From contig NZ_WNZW01000001.1 of NCBI RefSeq assembly GCF_009725165.1, positions 1,240,001 to 1,304,000 on the forward strand: DNA of 64,000 bases. The letters run 5' to 3'. The position numbers were made by a program, and so were the translations under genes. Position 1 is the first letter of the stretch. The number at the start of each line of letters is the position of its first letter. This stretch comes from Paenibacillus woosongensis. Lineage in GTDB: Bacteria > Bacillota > Bacilli > Paenibacillales > Paenibacillaceae. Of this stretch, positions 17,559-26,309 are shown piece after piece. The notes under the pieces were generated by a model. It was not told the origin of the DNA and ran no database searches. It saw only the letters and a list, made by a program, of their open reading frames with translations.

Positions 17559-19622
17559 TTATTGAATGCGTTGCAATTGCTCGTAGTACACCGACATTTG
17601 GTTCAAGCTAACAACAATGAGCGGAATGACCAGATAACCGAAAATAAGCGCCATCATTGGTGCGAACCCGATCATTCTGCCCCAGTCCGCCTTGTGCTCA
17701 ATCAATCGTTCGTACTCCTGCTTGCGTTCTTCCTGTGCATACACGTACTCGGACTCCAAATCATCGAACGCTTTTCGAATCGGCAGCGTGCTTGCCGCCA
17801 GTTCCAGCTTTTCCACCATGCGCACGAATGGCTGAAAAGGCGCATCCTCCTTGAGCTGCGCCAGCGCCTGTTCAGCGCCTTGATCAAAATGGAGCAGGCA
17901 TGTTTGCAGCGGCTCTTCGAACACGCGGGCGAACTGCTCCATCCAAATTAGCAAATGCTCTACCGACATGCGATCCATATCGGCCAGCATCGCAATGACC
18001 GCCTGCAATTGATCCACTTCATGCTTCATTTCCATTTGCCGCATCTTGCGCTGGAACAGGCGAATGCCGACCGGCGCCCAGTAGCCGACCCAGCCCGCCA
18101 AAACGGTCAATAGCGCTTGCCACCATTTGACGTATTGCCTGTCGAGTTTCTCCAACTTGCCTATAATGCGCTGTGCATCCGCGCGAAGCGCTTCATCCGA
18201 ACGTTCTCCTCCGGTCTCCTTTCGCAACAGCTCCAAGAGCGACTCCTCTGTAGGCCTCACCCCCTTTACTTGTTCGATGATTCTCCGATCCAGCGCGGCT
18301 GCTTCCAGCGCTCTTTCCTGCTCCTCAGGCGTCGCTTGACCAAACAACGTATTGGCATACACCGGCGCATATAGCACTTGATGCCGATCCGTAAAATGCA
18401 AAGCTATGAATAGCCCCATTGCTGCAAGAAAAGCCATGCTTCCCGCCACGATTCGCTGGACATAAAACCATTCCAACCGTAGAGGAGAAGCCGTTTCTTT
18501 CAGTAGCTTCACCATCCGTTCCGCTTCCCTTGAGCCAGGAGCAGGACCCAATCGGTGAACGAGCCAACACATCCAGCCCCAGCCGTGCGCCCATTTCTCC
18601 CATCTCTTTCGGTTGGTGATTTTCGGCGAGGTCTCCAAGCTCTGAATATGACGAAGCAGAACATAGGAGAGCCAAACGACCCCCATCAAGCCGAGCTTTA
18701 TGCTCCAACCCATCACACTGCTGTAAAAGGCGTCCATCGCCGAAAAATAATAGCTGGCCCATGCTTCAATCGGACGGGTAAACAAGAGCGGAAGCAGGGC
18801 AATAACGGACAGCCCATGCAGCAAAAAACCAAGGCGTTCCCGGCGCAACAGTTCAAAGTTTAATTCACCGGCCAATTTTCCCAATGCCTTCAAATACAAT
18901 GATCCGCTATCCGTTTGTTTGTCTCCGTATTCCTTCACCAGATACGACAATCCGGCCAAACCTTTCAAATAACGGTTCGGAGCCGCTTCCAAGTATTGTT
19001 CCAGTCGTTCTTCCGCGTGGCTGTCGGTCAACACTTCAACGATTTCCTGGCCGTGCAAAGTCATTTCATACGGCGCTTCATCCGTCGCTTCGTAAATCGC
19101 TTCTTCTACCATTCCGTGTCGGTGATAATGATGACGGACATCCCCGAAAAACTGGCGTAGCTGACGCAACAATCGCATTTCCAACCGTTGTACGAATACG
19201 TCTGTTAACATGCCGTGGCAAACCCAACCGCCAATCATCAGCATGACAAGTGTAAATACATCGCGCACCCAAAGCGTGATCGGCACAGCCGCTGCAAGCA
19301 ACATGCCCCAGAGCCAAAGCGCCGTCCGCATCGTCTCCAGACGCAGCTTCCACTCATCGCCCAGGTGGAGAATAACCAAACGACGACGAATGAAGTGTAA
19401 GTAGGTACGCAAGAGCGGTACACGAGAGCAGAGGGTATAGAGTTGTTGCATGCCGTTGTGCAATGCCTGCTTGTTGCTCGTTTTGGCAGGTTGGCGCAAG
19501 GCTTCATACTTTCGTGCTGCCCCGGCTTCCCCATAGCGGGACAAAAATTGAAACGCTAAGACCGCCCCAAGAAACAACAGCGTCGCTCCGCCAAGCAGCA
19601 GGGAAAGCCACTCAAGATTCAT
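17559..19622 (-). CDS. Fused TadB/TadC-like (T2SSF) membrane platform protein
   Basis: 687 residues from the ATG at 19622, preceded by GGGGGG, and overlapping the ATPase gene by 11 bases. Several hydrophobic segments are grouped into two homologous-looking halves: one near residues 1-25, 95-145 and 275-335, and one near 395-415, 515-540 and 650-675. Each half has a charged cytoplasmic stretch. This matches two T2SSF modules (TadB and TadC) on one chain. In Tad systems these form the inner-membrane platform driven by TadA. The fusion is notable, but the family call rests on topology and on its neighbour TadA rather than on a diagnostic motif. Confidence 0.65.
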   Translation of the reverse strand: MNLEWLSLLLGGATLLFLGAVLAFQFLSRYGEAGAARKYEALRQPAKTSNKQALHNGMQQLYTLCSRVPLLRTYLHFIRRRLVILHLGDEWKLRLETMRTALWLWGMLLAAAVPITLWVRDVFTLVMLMIGGWVCHGMLTDVFVQRLEMRLLRQLRQFFGDVRHHYHRHGMVEEAIYEATDEAPYEMTLHGQEIVEVLTDSHAEERLEQYLEAAPNRYLKGLAGLSYLVKEYGDKQTDSGSLYLKALGKLAGELNFELLRRERLGFLLHGLSVIALLPLLFTRPIEAWASYYFSAMDAFYSSVMGWSIKLGLMGVVWLSYVLLRHIQSLETSPKITNRKRWEKWAHGWGWMCWLVHRLGPAPGSREAERMVKLLKETASPLRLEWFYVQRIVAGSMAFLAAMGLFIALHFTDRHQVLYAPVYANTLFGQATPEEQERALEAAALDRRIIEQVKGVRPTEESLLELLRKETGGERSDEALRADAQRIIGKLEKLDRQYVKWWQALLTVLAGWVGYWAPVGIRLFQRKMRQMEMKHEVDQLQAVIAMLADMDRMSVEHLLIWMEQFARVFEEPLQTCLLHFDQGAEQALAQLKEDAPFQPFVRMVEKLELAASTLPIRKAFDDLESEYVYAQEERKQEYERLIEHKADWGRMIGFAPMMALIFGYLVIPLIVVSLNQMSVYYEQLQRIQ

Positions 19623-21480
19623 CGCCATCCCCCCAATTACACAAAAACGCCTCGAAAGCTGCCTGGTCCGGACCGGAAAGCCGCTCGGCAATCTCTTTGC
19701 GGCTTTGTTCGGACAACGGATGAACCGCAACATAACGGCCATCCCGATATTCAATGACATTTCTCGCTTCATACAGCTTTCGATCCGTGGAGCGTTGGAA
19801 GTAATCCGTCACCGTCTCCATAAACGCATCCATCTTCTCATCCAGCGTCTTCTTCTCGCGAAAGTCTGTCCGGTAAGGCACTTCCTGTGCAAGCGGTACG
19901 CATTCCGTGATGCGCTCGATATAGCGGCGACCGTCCGCATCCCGTTTTAAATGAATATCGAAGTTGATGACGCTGACCACTTGCTGTTCTGCCACCTGTT
20001 CATTGGTAAACACGCCGGTTTTGAGCAATGAATTGCGCAAGGACAACACCAAATCGCGAAACGTTTTGGCGTGGTGGGTAAACAACGTAAAAAGTGAAGC
20101 CACTTGCGCCATTTGAATCATCCAGGCCGCTACCGGGTCGGTCGCCACCTCACCCAAAATGTTGACCGAGCCGTCCGTTTTTTTCTGTATATCCAGCCCA
20201 GCCTGACCGGAGATCGTTTCAGTTTCCCGAAGGCTGAGAATATTACGATTCGGATAAATTTTGCGCAGTTGCAGTTCAAAGCTCATCTCTTGAACGCGAA
20301 TCGGGAGCAGGGCGGATATATGACGCACCATGGCCATAAGCAGCGTCGTTTTCCCGCTGCCTTGCGCGCCAGTTATCGCCGTAATGCGCTCTCCCATCAC
20401 AAGATAGCGAATCAGAGCAATCGGCAGTTCCGCATGTTCATCGCGAATCAACTGTTCTAAAGTGGCATTTTGCACATCAAATTTGCGCACAAAAAAAGCC
20501 CACGACTCGACAAATCGGGGGCGCAGCACCACGACTCGAGAACCGTCGGCCATTTCATTCACCTTGTATCCGGTCGTTTCGGACAACTGGCCGGGAAAAT
20601 TATGTTTGTAGATGTTTTGGCATACACGCCGCAGTTCCAGTTCCGATCCAAAGGAGAGGAAACTGAGGTGAATGGATTTCCCTTCATAAAAAACCCACAC
20701 ACTATCATGCGCCCGCGGCACTTCGCCGAGTTGAACATCCCCTTCCCAATCCCATGTTTCTTCCCATACGGAAGGCGGCAAACCGGAAACTCCACCGGAC
20801 ACGCCGTCAATGCGCATATCGCGCAACTCGTCCACGACACTAAAGCCTTTGTAGTGCTGGTAAATGCGCTGCACCACGATTTGCAGTTTATCCTCTTCCG
20901 ATAGCCGGACGTCTTCTTGTTCATAAATCTCGCCGATCTCTTCAGCCGTGATACGGTAAGACAGCTCCTGTTCTTCTTGGACATCCGGCTTGGGCCGATC
21001 CAGATCATAGCGGCGTATGAGTTCACTAAGCGCATGATAGCCGTGACGTTTTTTGTATACATGAAGCAAGATGTCAAACCGATCCTGATGCGACAACGAT
21101 TCAGGGCGATCAAATGGGATCAACCGGTTCAGATGTTCATGATCCAACGTATAGTGCTGTGCAAGCAAATCCGTTATATATTGCTTAACATACATTTTGT
21201 CACGCAGATCGCCAGACGTGCATCCGCGCAGCGCTTTTTTCATCTCGGCCCGCTTGTTTTTCCGTCGCCGGTACTCTTCTTCTGATAGACCGTAATCCGT
21301 CAGATTGGCGCTTATCACGTCATGTAGTGCTCCTTTGACGTATTCTTCCATCGCCTTCAACGTGTACACCGGCGCTTCCTGCTGGCGTTCCGGCAAGGTT
21401 CGGCTCATGCGCAAATACAGGAACAATACGCCAATCAAGACAATGCCTCCGATCAACAGACCATGTAACACGCCCATCAT
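19612..21480 (-). CDS. tadA: TadA/CpaF-like secretion ATPase
   Basis: 622 residues. Residues 1-23 form a hydrophobic helix, unusual for TadA, which is normally soluble. A long helical N-terminal domain follows. The ATPase domain has GAQGSGKTTLL (Walker A near residue 373), an Asp/Glu-box region around LRETET, the degenerate Walker B NILGEVATD, and LFTLFTHHAKT in the position of the conserved His box. It powers pilus assembly or secretion in Tad and type II/IV systems. The start overlaps the upstream TadZ-like stop by ATGA and the end overlaps the platform gene, so the genes are translationally coupled. Confidence 0.85.
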   Translation of the reverse strand: MMGVLHGLLIGGIVLIGVLFLYLRMSRTLPERQQEAPVYTLKAMEEYVKGALHDVISANLTDYGLSEEEYRRRKNKRAEMKKALRGCTSGDLRDKMYVKQYITDLLAQHYTLDHEHLNRLIPFDRPESLSHQDRFDILLHVYKKRHGYHALSELIRRYDLDRPKPDVQEEQELSYRITAEEIGEIYEQEDVRLSEEDKLQIVVQRIYQHYKGFSVVDELRDMRIDGVSGGVSGLPPSVWEETWDWEGDVQLGEVPRAHDSVWVFYEGKSIHLSFLSFGSELELRRVCQNIYKHNFPGQLSETTGYKVNEMADGSRVVVLRPRFVESWAFFVRKFDVQNATLEQLIRDEHAELPIALIRYLVMGERITAITGAQGSGKTTLLMAMVRHISALLPIRVQEMSFELQLRKIYPNRNILSLRETETISGQAGLDIQKKTDGSVNILGEVATDPVAAWMIQMAQVASLFTLFTHHAKTFRDLVLSLRNSLLKTGVFTNEQVAEQQVVSVINFDIHLKRDADGRRYIERITECVPLAQEVPYRTDFREKKTLDEKMDAFMETVTDYFQRSTDRKLYEARNVIEYRDGRYVAVHPLSEQSRKEIAERLSGPDQAAFEAFLCNWGDGDES

Positions 21481-22325
21481 ATCGGGGTCTCCTTCCCGCC
21501 GAAAAAGGCATTGTGCAAACCCGTTTGTTCAGTCAACGCCTGTGCCAACGCTCGCACGTCCCGCATAAACAGATAGTTTTCATGTTCCCTCGGCACTTGC
21601 CGATTGCGATACATGTATGAAATCGCCTGCCCGTTTTGTCCATCATCCAACCACCGTGTATTGTAACTGACCGAACATGCTTGTAAGCGCCGTCCATAAG
21701 GACGCAACAAATTTTTATGGGTCAAAGATGAGTACCGATCATATTTTCCGAACACAAGCACATGCTTTTTAGTTGCGAGCATCGCTTGAAGTTCATCCAT
21801 CCGAAAAAAACGATGGACAGCCAACCGATTTTGCGGGAGGCACACCACCAGCACATCCGCCAGCCGCAGTAAACCGTTGGTCCATTCCGATGAATTTCCG
21901 CTGCCGCCATCCACAAACACAAGATCATACATCCGTTTCGCCATGCTTAGCAGCGGTTCCATCCAAGGCGTGGCCATGTCAATAAAACGATCATCCGGCT
22001 TGCTTGAACCCGGCAGCAAGTCGAGCCTGTCCTTTAACAAAGGCAGCGTGTAATCCCGAATCATGTTGGGTTGCAATTTTCGGTTTTGCAGCAGTCGCAA
22101 CAACGCATCTACACCCATATTGACTGAGACATCCATGTCCATCTCCCGAGAGGCATGCGTTTGATAAAAGCATTGCTTCAAGGCGATATCGTGACTTTCA
22201 CAATGACCCAGCAGCAACATGTGTGCCGAATATTCCAGTCCCATGACCGAGGCAGTCGCTGCCAGATTGCTCGTTGTCCCGGTTCCCGATACCGGACTCC
22301 AAAACACGATTGTATGTCCCGTCAC
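21477..22325 (-). CDS. CpaE/TadZ-like P-loop protein with a deviant Walker A motif
   Basis: 282 residues from a GTG at 22325, preceded by AGGAGGGG. The P-loop reads SPVSGTGTTSNLAAT, where the usual GKT/S lysine is replaced by threonine. LVFVDGGSGNSS occupies the place of the Walker B aspartate region. The fold is MinD/ParA-like, as in TadZ/CpaE proteins that place Tad machines at the cell pole. The missing lysine suggests weak or absent ATP hydrolysis, or binding only. It overlaps tadA by four bases. Confidence 0.7.
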   Translation of the reverse strand: MTGHTIVFWSPVSGTGTTSNLAATASVMGLEYSAHMLLLGHCESHDIALKQCFYQTHASREMDMDVSVNMGVDALLRLLQNRKLQPNMIRDYTLPLLKDRLDLLPGSSKPDDRFIDMATPWMEPLLSMAKRMYDLVFVDGGSGNSSEWTNGLLRLADVLVVCLPQNRLAVHRFFRMDELQAMLATKKHVLVFGKYDRYSSLTHKNLLRPYGRRLQACSVSYNTRWLDDGQNGQAISYMYRNRQVPREHENYLFMRDVRALAQALTEQTGLHNAFFGGKETPI

Positions 22326-22361
22326 CGTGTCCCCTCCTCTCAATCATTTTGATCAGCCTGA

Positions 22362-23084
22362 TTAGCGACGGAAGATGGCGCGTTCTTGGCGAAGCCGCTT
22401 CCATGCCTTGCGAACGGTTTTGTCGTCCCAATCAAACAACTGTTGTGCCATCTCCGATATGGTGCGACGATACGTTCCCGATAGTCCCTTCACATCGATT
22501 CGGCCATGATGCTGGTTTTCCAGCTCGGCGGATACATCACGCTCATCCAGCGGAAAACGAAAAACCGCTTCCTCCCAGCGAATGGTCTGCTGAGCAAAAG
22601 CGGAATCGAGATACGTCTCGGTGACAGTCAGATGAACAACGGATAGCATCATCTTGTAAAACGATACCGGTTGATTCTGCGCTTCATGCAAGCATAACCG
22701 CTGCATCAATTCGACATTTCGCTGCATGGTCAATCGGTTGAAATTGCTGCACCAGATCCGCTTGTCGTAATGGGGCAACTCCCGCCCTTTGACCATTTCG
22801 GTATGGTCGGTGTCCAGCAGCATCACATCATAATCCATGCCACTTGCTTTCTGATACAAGTATCGTTCCATCTGCGAATACAAGATAAAACCACAGGCCA
22901 CGTCCACACCTTCAAACTCGTAGAGCGGGGCGCGTAATTCTTCCTGCGGCAAATATCCTTGTGTCGTTTGTGCGAGAGTGGAGTCCACCACCAGCACCTT
23001 GTAATCCATTGCGGCCAGGAGTTTGCCAAGCAATAACAGCACATGGCTTTTATCCGGCGCTCCTAAAAATACAATCTTTTTCAT
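22362..23084 (-). CDS. Second MinD/CpaE-like protein, degenerate P-loop
   Basis: 240 residues. The N terminus, MKKIVFLGAPDKSHVLLLLG, is a beta strand plus a loop that takes the place of a P-loop but lacks the GKT signature. YKVLVVDSTLAQ and YDVMLLDTDH match the switch and Walker B strands of MinD-like proteins. The C terminus is basic and helical. It sits between the CpaB-like gene and the TadZ-like gene, so a pair of TadZ-like proteins serves this apparatus. It is unlikely to hydrolyse ATP. AAGGAGGAACC precedes the ATG. Confidence 0.6.
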   Translation of the reverse strand: MKKIVFLGAPDKSHVLLLLGKLLAAMDYKVLVVDSTLAQTTQGYLPQEELRAPLYEFEGVDVACGFILYSQMERYLYQKASGMDYDVMLLDTDHTEMVKGRELPHYDKRIWCSNFNRLTMQRNVELMQRLCLHEAQNQPVSFYKMMLSVVHLTVTETYLDSAFAQQTIRWEEAVFRFPLDERDVSAELENQHHGRIDVKGLSGTYRRTISEMAQQLFDWDDKTVRKAWKRLRQERAIFRR

Positions 23085-23093
23085 GGTTCCTCC

Positions 23094-24185
23094 TTATTGA
23101 TTAAAGATTTCTGAATAATCCGGGTCCGTTTCTGACTCTGGCTCGGACGCAGGCGGTGGATCGGGCAACGTCGCTTCGGGCGATTCTTCTTCTACCACGA
23201 CCGGAACGGAAGAAGGCGGCTGTTCATCTTCTCCTTGCACCGACTCTTGGTCATCCTGCTCCGGGAAACTAGGGGGCTGCGGCATTTGCTGAGCGGCATT
23301 GCTTTGCTGTGTTGCGGCCCGTTCATTCATGAGTTGTTGCTGCACGGTGACATTGCCGTACATCACCCGCATTTTGTCCGCTTCGCTCATTTCATTCAGG
23401 TTGCTTTCCAACCTTTCGCGTTGCTGACGAGCCAGCTCAGTAGAAACCTGCTCAACCAGGTTCGGGTTTTGCTCCAATAAATCCAACACCATCGGATTGG
23501 CCGGATAAGTCGCCGTCGCTGCCTCTTGCAGTCCCGGTTCGATATAGGGCACCGCGTATAATCTTGCGCCTTGCAGATAAGCATCGATGATCGCGCTTGA
23601 TGTGAGCAGCAGGTCGGTTTCATTCATCTCCAGCCAAATGACGGTTCCCTCGCGATCAAGCACCTGCTTTTTGGCAAGCACAACGAAATCTTCGCCAGTC
23701 GGGAAGTTGATCCTCACATCGATATACTGTGCTTTTCCCAGATGCGACGGAAGCTGAATGATTTGAAACTCTTGTGTCCGCACATCCTTGGCAATCGGGT
23801 TGCCCTCATACAGCACAGAAGCAAGAAGCGGCATTCCCGGGCGAAGTTCAACTTTGGCGTGTTTACCGACCGCCTCTTCTTCCTTAACGATCATTTCGGG
23901 CGAAACCAATGCGGTCGGCAGGGTCATTGCTGTGACGTCTTCCGGTTCGATCTGGTCACCGGCCGGAATGGTTCGAGCCACGGTCCATACCGTTTGCAGC
24001 GATTCTTCTTTAGTCGCTGTTAACTGTTCTATTTGCCTCTCATAATGGGCGATCACTTCCTGATGTTCCTGCTGTTGTTCAGCTTGTCTCATCAAGTGAA
24101 AAATGGCAGCCGACACGAGCAAAAGAATGCCGATCAAAATGGCAGCGATCACCAGCATCTTGCGATGACGATAGGTCCAAGACAT
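23094..24185 (-). CDS. CpaB/RcpC-like SAF-domain protein
   Basis: 363 residues from the ATG at 24185, spaced 7 bases from AAAGGAGT. An N-terminal membrane helix (about 10-32) is followed by a short coiled coil (about 34-58), then a SAF-type domain: TVWTVARTIPAGDQIEPEDV, AVGKHAKVELRPGMPLLAS. The C terminus (about 285-363) is Gln/Glu/Pro/Ser rich and probably disordered. CpaB/RcpC proteins act in the periplasm or wall-side part of Tad machines. It is the first gene of the pilus operon. Confidence 0.75.
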   Translation of the reverse strand: MSWTYRHRKMLVIAAILIGILLLVSAAIFHLMRQAEQQQEHQEVIAHYERQIEQLTATKEESLQTVWTVARTIPAGDQIEPEDVTAMTLPTALVSPEMIVKEEEAVGKHAKVELRPGMPLLASVLYEGNPIAKDVRTQEFQIIQLPSHLGKAQYIDVRINFPTGEDFVVLAKKQVLDREGTVIWLEMNETDLLLTSSAIIDAYLQGARLYAVPYIEPGLQEAATATYPANPMVLDLLEQNPNLVEQVSTELARQQRERLESNLNEMSEADKMRVMYGNVTVQQQLMNERAATQQSNAAQQMPQPPSFPEQDDQESVQGEDEQPPSSVPVVVEEESPEATLPDPPPASEPESETDPDYSEIFNQ

Positions 24186-24215
24186 GCTCACGACTCCTTT
24201 CTATACCAATGAATT

Positions 24216-24386
24216 TCAACTTTCTTCCTTCTCATTGCTTTTATGCTTTGCTCGACTTCTTTTTCTTCGTTCCTCTTTAGCTGTGTTGGAACGCTCCGAT
24301 TCATCTTTCGGTTCTCTGCGGTCAAAACCGGGCCTTTCTTTCATTAATCGTTCGTATTTCCGCCATTTACCTTCCGTAAAGAGCAT
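24216..24386 (-). CDS. Small highly charged protein (56 residues)
   Basis: A short ORF with a very strong AAGGAGGTGACGGAG box before the ATG at 24386. It begins MLFTEGKWRKYERLMKERPG and continues as an extremely Lys/Arg/Glu-rich chain ending in KSNEKEES. It lies between the ParB terminator and the CpaB-like gene and would be the first gene of the pilus operon. No family recognised. The ribosome binding site and position are the main support. Confidence 0.6.
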   Translation of the reverse strand: MLFTEGKWRKYERLMKERPGFDRREPKDESERSNTAKEERRKRSRAKHKSNEKEES

Positions 24387-24409
24387 CTCCGTCACCTCCT
24401 TGTAGGCAC

Positions 24410-24436
24410 AAAAAAACTCCCCGGCAATGGAGAGTA
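24410..24436 (-). terminator. Terminator after the parAB genes
   Basis: On the minus strand ACTCTCC and GGGGAGT pair around ATTGCC and are followed by seven T residues. It separates the partition operon from the pilus operon. Confidence 0.8.
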
Positions 24437-24470
24437 AGGAATGGCTATTTTTTGTTCATGTTGCTTAAGA

Positions 24471-25409
24471 TTATCTTCCATGTTCGCGCTGCCGCTTGCG
24501 ATACCAGCTTTCAAGCAATTGGACAATAAGGTCCTCCTTTTGTTTTTCAGTGAAATTCTTAGGGAAAAAGCGATCAATGCGCTCCCGCTGAATGTGCATT
24601 TTTTCCCTCTGATTGGGCTTTTCCTCCGTCAAAATCGAGAAGATAACATCCATATTGAGCCGTCCGCCCTGACTCAGTTTCTTCATACGCAGCGCCTGTG
24701 ACAAAGAAGGCGTACAGTCTTCGGACTGTATCGTTTCATAAAGGTCTTGCTGCTCTTTTTCGGCCAAGTAAGACAACTCAACAGCCGGATTAAACGCGAT
24801 CCGTTTTTCATCTACCATTTCAAGAATGGAAGGGATCAAATGAGTCAAGCGAATATATCGCTGAATTTGATTGCGACTTTCTCCAACTTGATCTGCTAGC
24901 AGTTCATCGGAACGTTTTTGTGTCCCAACTTGGGACACATTTTCTTTACTTGGTCTGCCTGCCTGTCTTTTCATCGCCTCCAGCTTCATCTTATAAGCAA
25001 ACGCCTTCTCGCTAGGCGCGATATGCTCCCTTTGCAGGTTGCTGTCCACCATAATAATGGTCGCTTGATCGTCGTCCAGTTCGCGGACGATGCAAGGCAT
25101 CATTTCCATACCCGCCAGCTCGCTCGCCTTTTTCCGCCGATGTCCGGCGACCATCTCATAACCGCCCTCTGCCTTCGGACGTACTAATCCAGGAACCAAT
25201 ACGCCGTATTGCTTCACACTATCTGCCATTTCCAGCATCGCTTCATCCGCTTTTACTTTGAATGGATGATCGGGGAAATCGCTGATCTCTGACAACGGGA
25301 TGTCCATCACTTTTTCCCGCTGTGCATCGGCGCGGCTCTCATCGGTCGAAAACAAATCATCGACTGTGGTCAGCTTGATGCTGGCGCGTCTGTCGTCTTT
25401 CTTTGCCAA
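24471..25409 (-). CDS. parB: ParB/Spo0J-family partition protein of the element
   Basis: 312 residues starting at TTG (25409), which follows AAAGGAGGTGAAGG. The ParB CTPase box region is visible as GYEMVAGHRRKKASELAG, and NLQREHIAPSEKAFAYKMKL follows it. A helix-turn-helix lies at about residues 175-200 (LADQVGESRNQIQRYIRL). The domain order is like Noc/Spo0J. The C terminus is basic. It overlaps parA by 53 bases. The pair probably segregates or stabilises the element when it replicates. It is distinct from the chromosomal Spo0J/Soj copy expected elsewhere. Confidence 0.9.
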   Translation of the reverse strand: MAKKDDRRASIKLTTVDDLFSTDESRADAQREKVMDIPLSEISDFPDHPFKVKADEAMLEMADSVKQYGVLVPGLVRPKAEGGYEMVAGHRRKKASELAGMEMMPCIVRELDDDQATIIMVDSNLQREHIAPSEKAFAYKMKLEAMKRQAGRPSKENVSQVGTQKRSDELLADQVGESRNQIQRYIRLTHLIPSILEMVDEKRIAFNPAVELSYLAEKEQQDLYETIQSEDCTPSLSQALRMKKLSQGGRLNMDVIFSILTEEKPNQREKMHIQRERIDRFFPKNFTEKQKEDLIVQLLESWYRKRQREHGR

Positions 25410-26184
25410 TACCCTTCACCTCCTTTGTAAATGCCGCATACGCTTCGGCTACTTGTCCGTTCGGATCATGCTTATAAATGCTCTTCCCCTTGGCGCTCGT
25501 TTCCGCCGCACGGATGGAAAGCGGAATTTCCGTTTGAAACACACGCAGCTTGTCTCCATAATCACGCCGAAGAACAAAGGAAATATCCTTGGCAAAGTTG
25601 GTCCGGTTGTCCACCATCGTCAGCAGCACGCCATCTACCAGCAACTTCGGGTTGATTTGGCGTCGGACACGGGAAATGGTTTGCAAAAGCTGCGTCATTC
25701 CTTTCGCCGGTAAATAATGCGCCTGAACCGGAATGATGACGCTATCAGCAGCCGCCAGTGCATTGATGGTCAACATGCCCAAGCTGGGCATACAGTCAAT
25801 AAGGACATAATCATAGTCCTTTTTCACCTTGTCTATATAGGAGCGCAAGATCGTTTCCCTGCTCATTGTATTGACAAGCGAGACTTCAACAGCAGACAAT
25901 TCGATGTTACCGGGCATTAGGTCAATCCCTTCGGGATGGTGCAAAATGCCTTTTTGGGGCGGATACGATTCTTCCAACATATTTTTAACGAGCAGTGTAG
26001 CCAAAGAAATTGACAAATTATCCGGTTCGCGGTAACCCAACGCATCTGTCAAATTGCCTTGTGCATCCGCATCCACTAGAAGAACCTTTTTACCTTCAGT
26101 CGCCAAGCCAATACCCAAATTAACAGCCGTAGTCGTTTTGCCGACACCGCCTTTCTGATTGGCAAGAGCAATCACCTTCGTCAT
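25357..26184 (-). CDS. parA: ParA-family partition ATPase of the element
   Basis: 275 residues. NQKGGVGKTTTAVNLG (residues 9-24) is the ParA deviant Walker A motif. VLLVDADAQGN (A' motif) and YVLIDCMPSLGMLTINAL (Walker B) follow. The last 30 or so residues are basic and Gln rich, and could bind DNA non-specifically. With the overlapping ParB gene it forms a standard partition pair. It is the first element gene after the rlmD junction and is preceded by a hairpin with a T-rich end. Confidence 0.92.
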   Translation of the reverse strand: MTKVIALANQKGGVGKTTTAVNLGIGLATEGKKVLLVDADAQGNLTDALGYREPDNLSISLATLLVKNMLEESYPPQKGILHHPEGIDLMPGNIELSAVEVSLVNTMSRETILRSYIDKVKKDYDYVLIDCMPSLGMLTINALAAADSVIIPVQAHYLPAKGMTQLLQTISRVRRQINPKLLVDGVLLTMVDNRTNFAKDISFVLRRDYGDKLRVFQTEIPLSIRAAETSAKGKSIYKHDPNGQVAEAYAAFTKEVKGIGKERRQTRQHQADHSR

Positions 26185-26204
26185 TCGCTGTTCCTCCTTT
26201 CATG

Positions 26205-26238
26205 AAAAATGCCGGCTGCCTGAGAGGGACAACCGGCT
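26205..26238 (-). terminator. Terminator-like hairpin in the parA leader
   Basis: On the minus strand GCCGG and CCGGC close a long-looped hairpin followed by ATTTTT. It lies 20 bases before the parA start, so it may attenuate parA transcription or simply block read-through from rlmD. Confidence 0.45.
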
Positions 26239-26256
26239 CTTTGAAGAAATATCTAT

Positions 26257-26290
26257 ATAAAAAGAGAACGCCCCGATAAGGACGCTCTCT
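26257..26290 (-). terminator. Rho-independent terminator downstream of rlmD
   Basis: On the minus strand AGAGCGTCC and GGGGCGTTCTCT pair and are followed by TTTTTATA. It closes the rlmD transcript after the small ORF at 26310-26471. Confidence 0.75.
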
Positions 26291-26309
26291 TGGATATTCT
26301 TGTTTTCAA

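Larger units (their letters stand above)
1..26300. mobile_element. Integrated mobile element carrying a Tad-like apparatus (right part; left end outside window)
   Basis: All genes here run on the minus strand and include families typical of integrative or plasmid-like elements: ParA/ParB, a DUF3991-Toprim primase, a giant methylase-helicase, a TnpV-like ORF and a Phd/YefM antitoxin. They surround a Tad-like pilus gene set. On the right the genes stop abruptly next to the 3' end of rlmD, where two back-to-back hairpins lie. rlmD/rumA 3' ends are known integration sites for some Firmicute ICEs. No integrase, relaxase or VirB4-like gene is visible, so I cannot say whether it is conjugative, mobilisable or an integrated plasmid. 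The right boundary is an estimate. Confidence 0.6.

Noticed and set aside
24392-24577. 61-residue open frame on the minus strand near the end of parB
   Set aside because: It overlaps parB in another frame, crosses the terminator, and has no ribosome binding site. It is a shadow frame.
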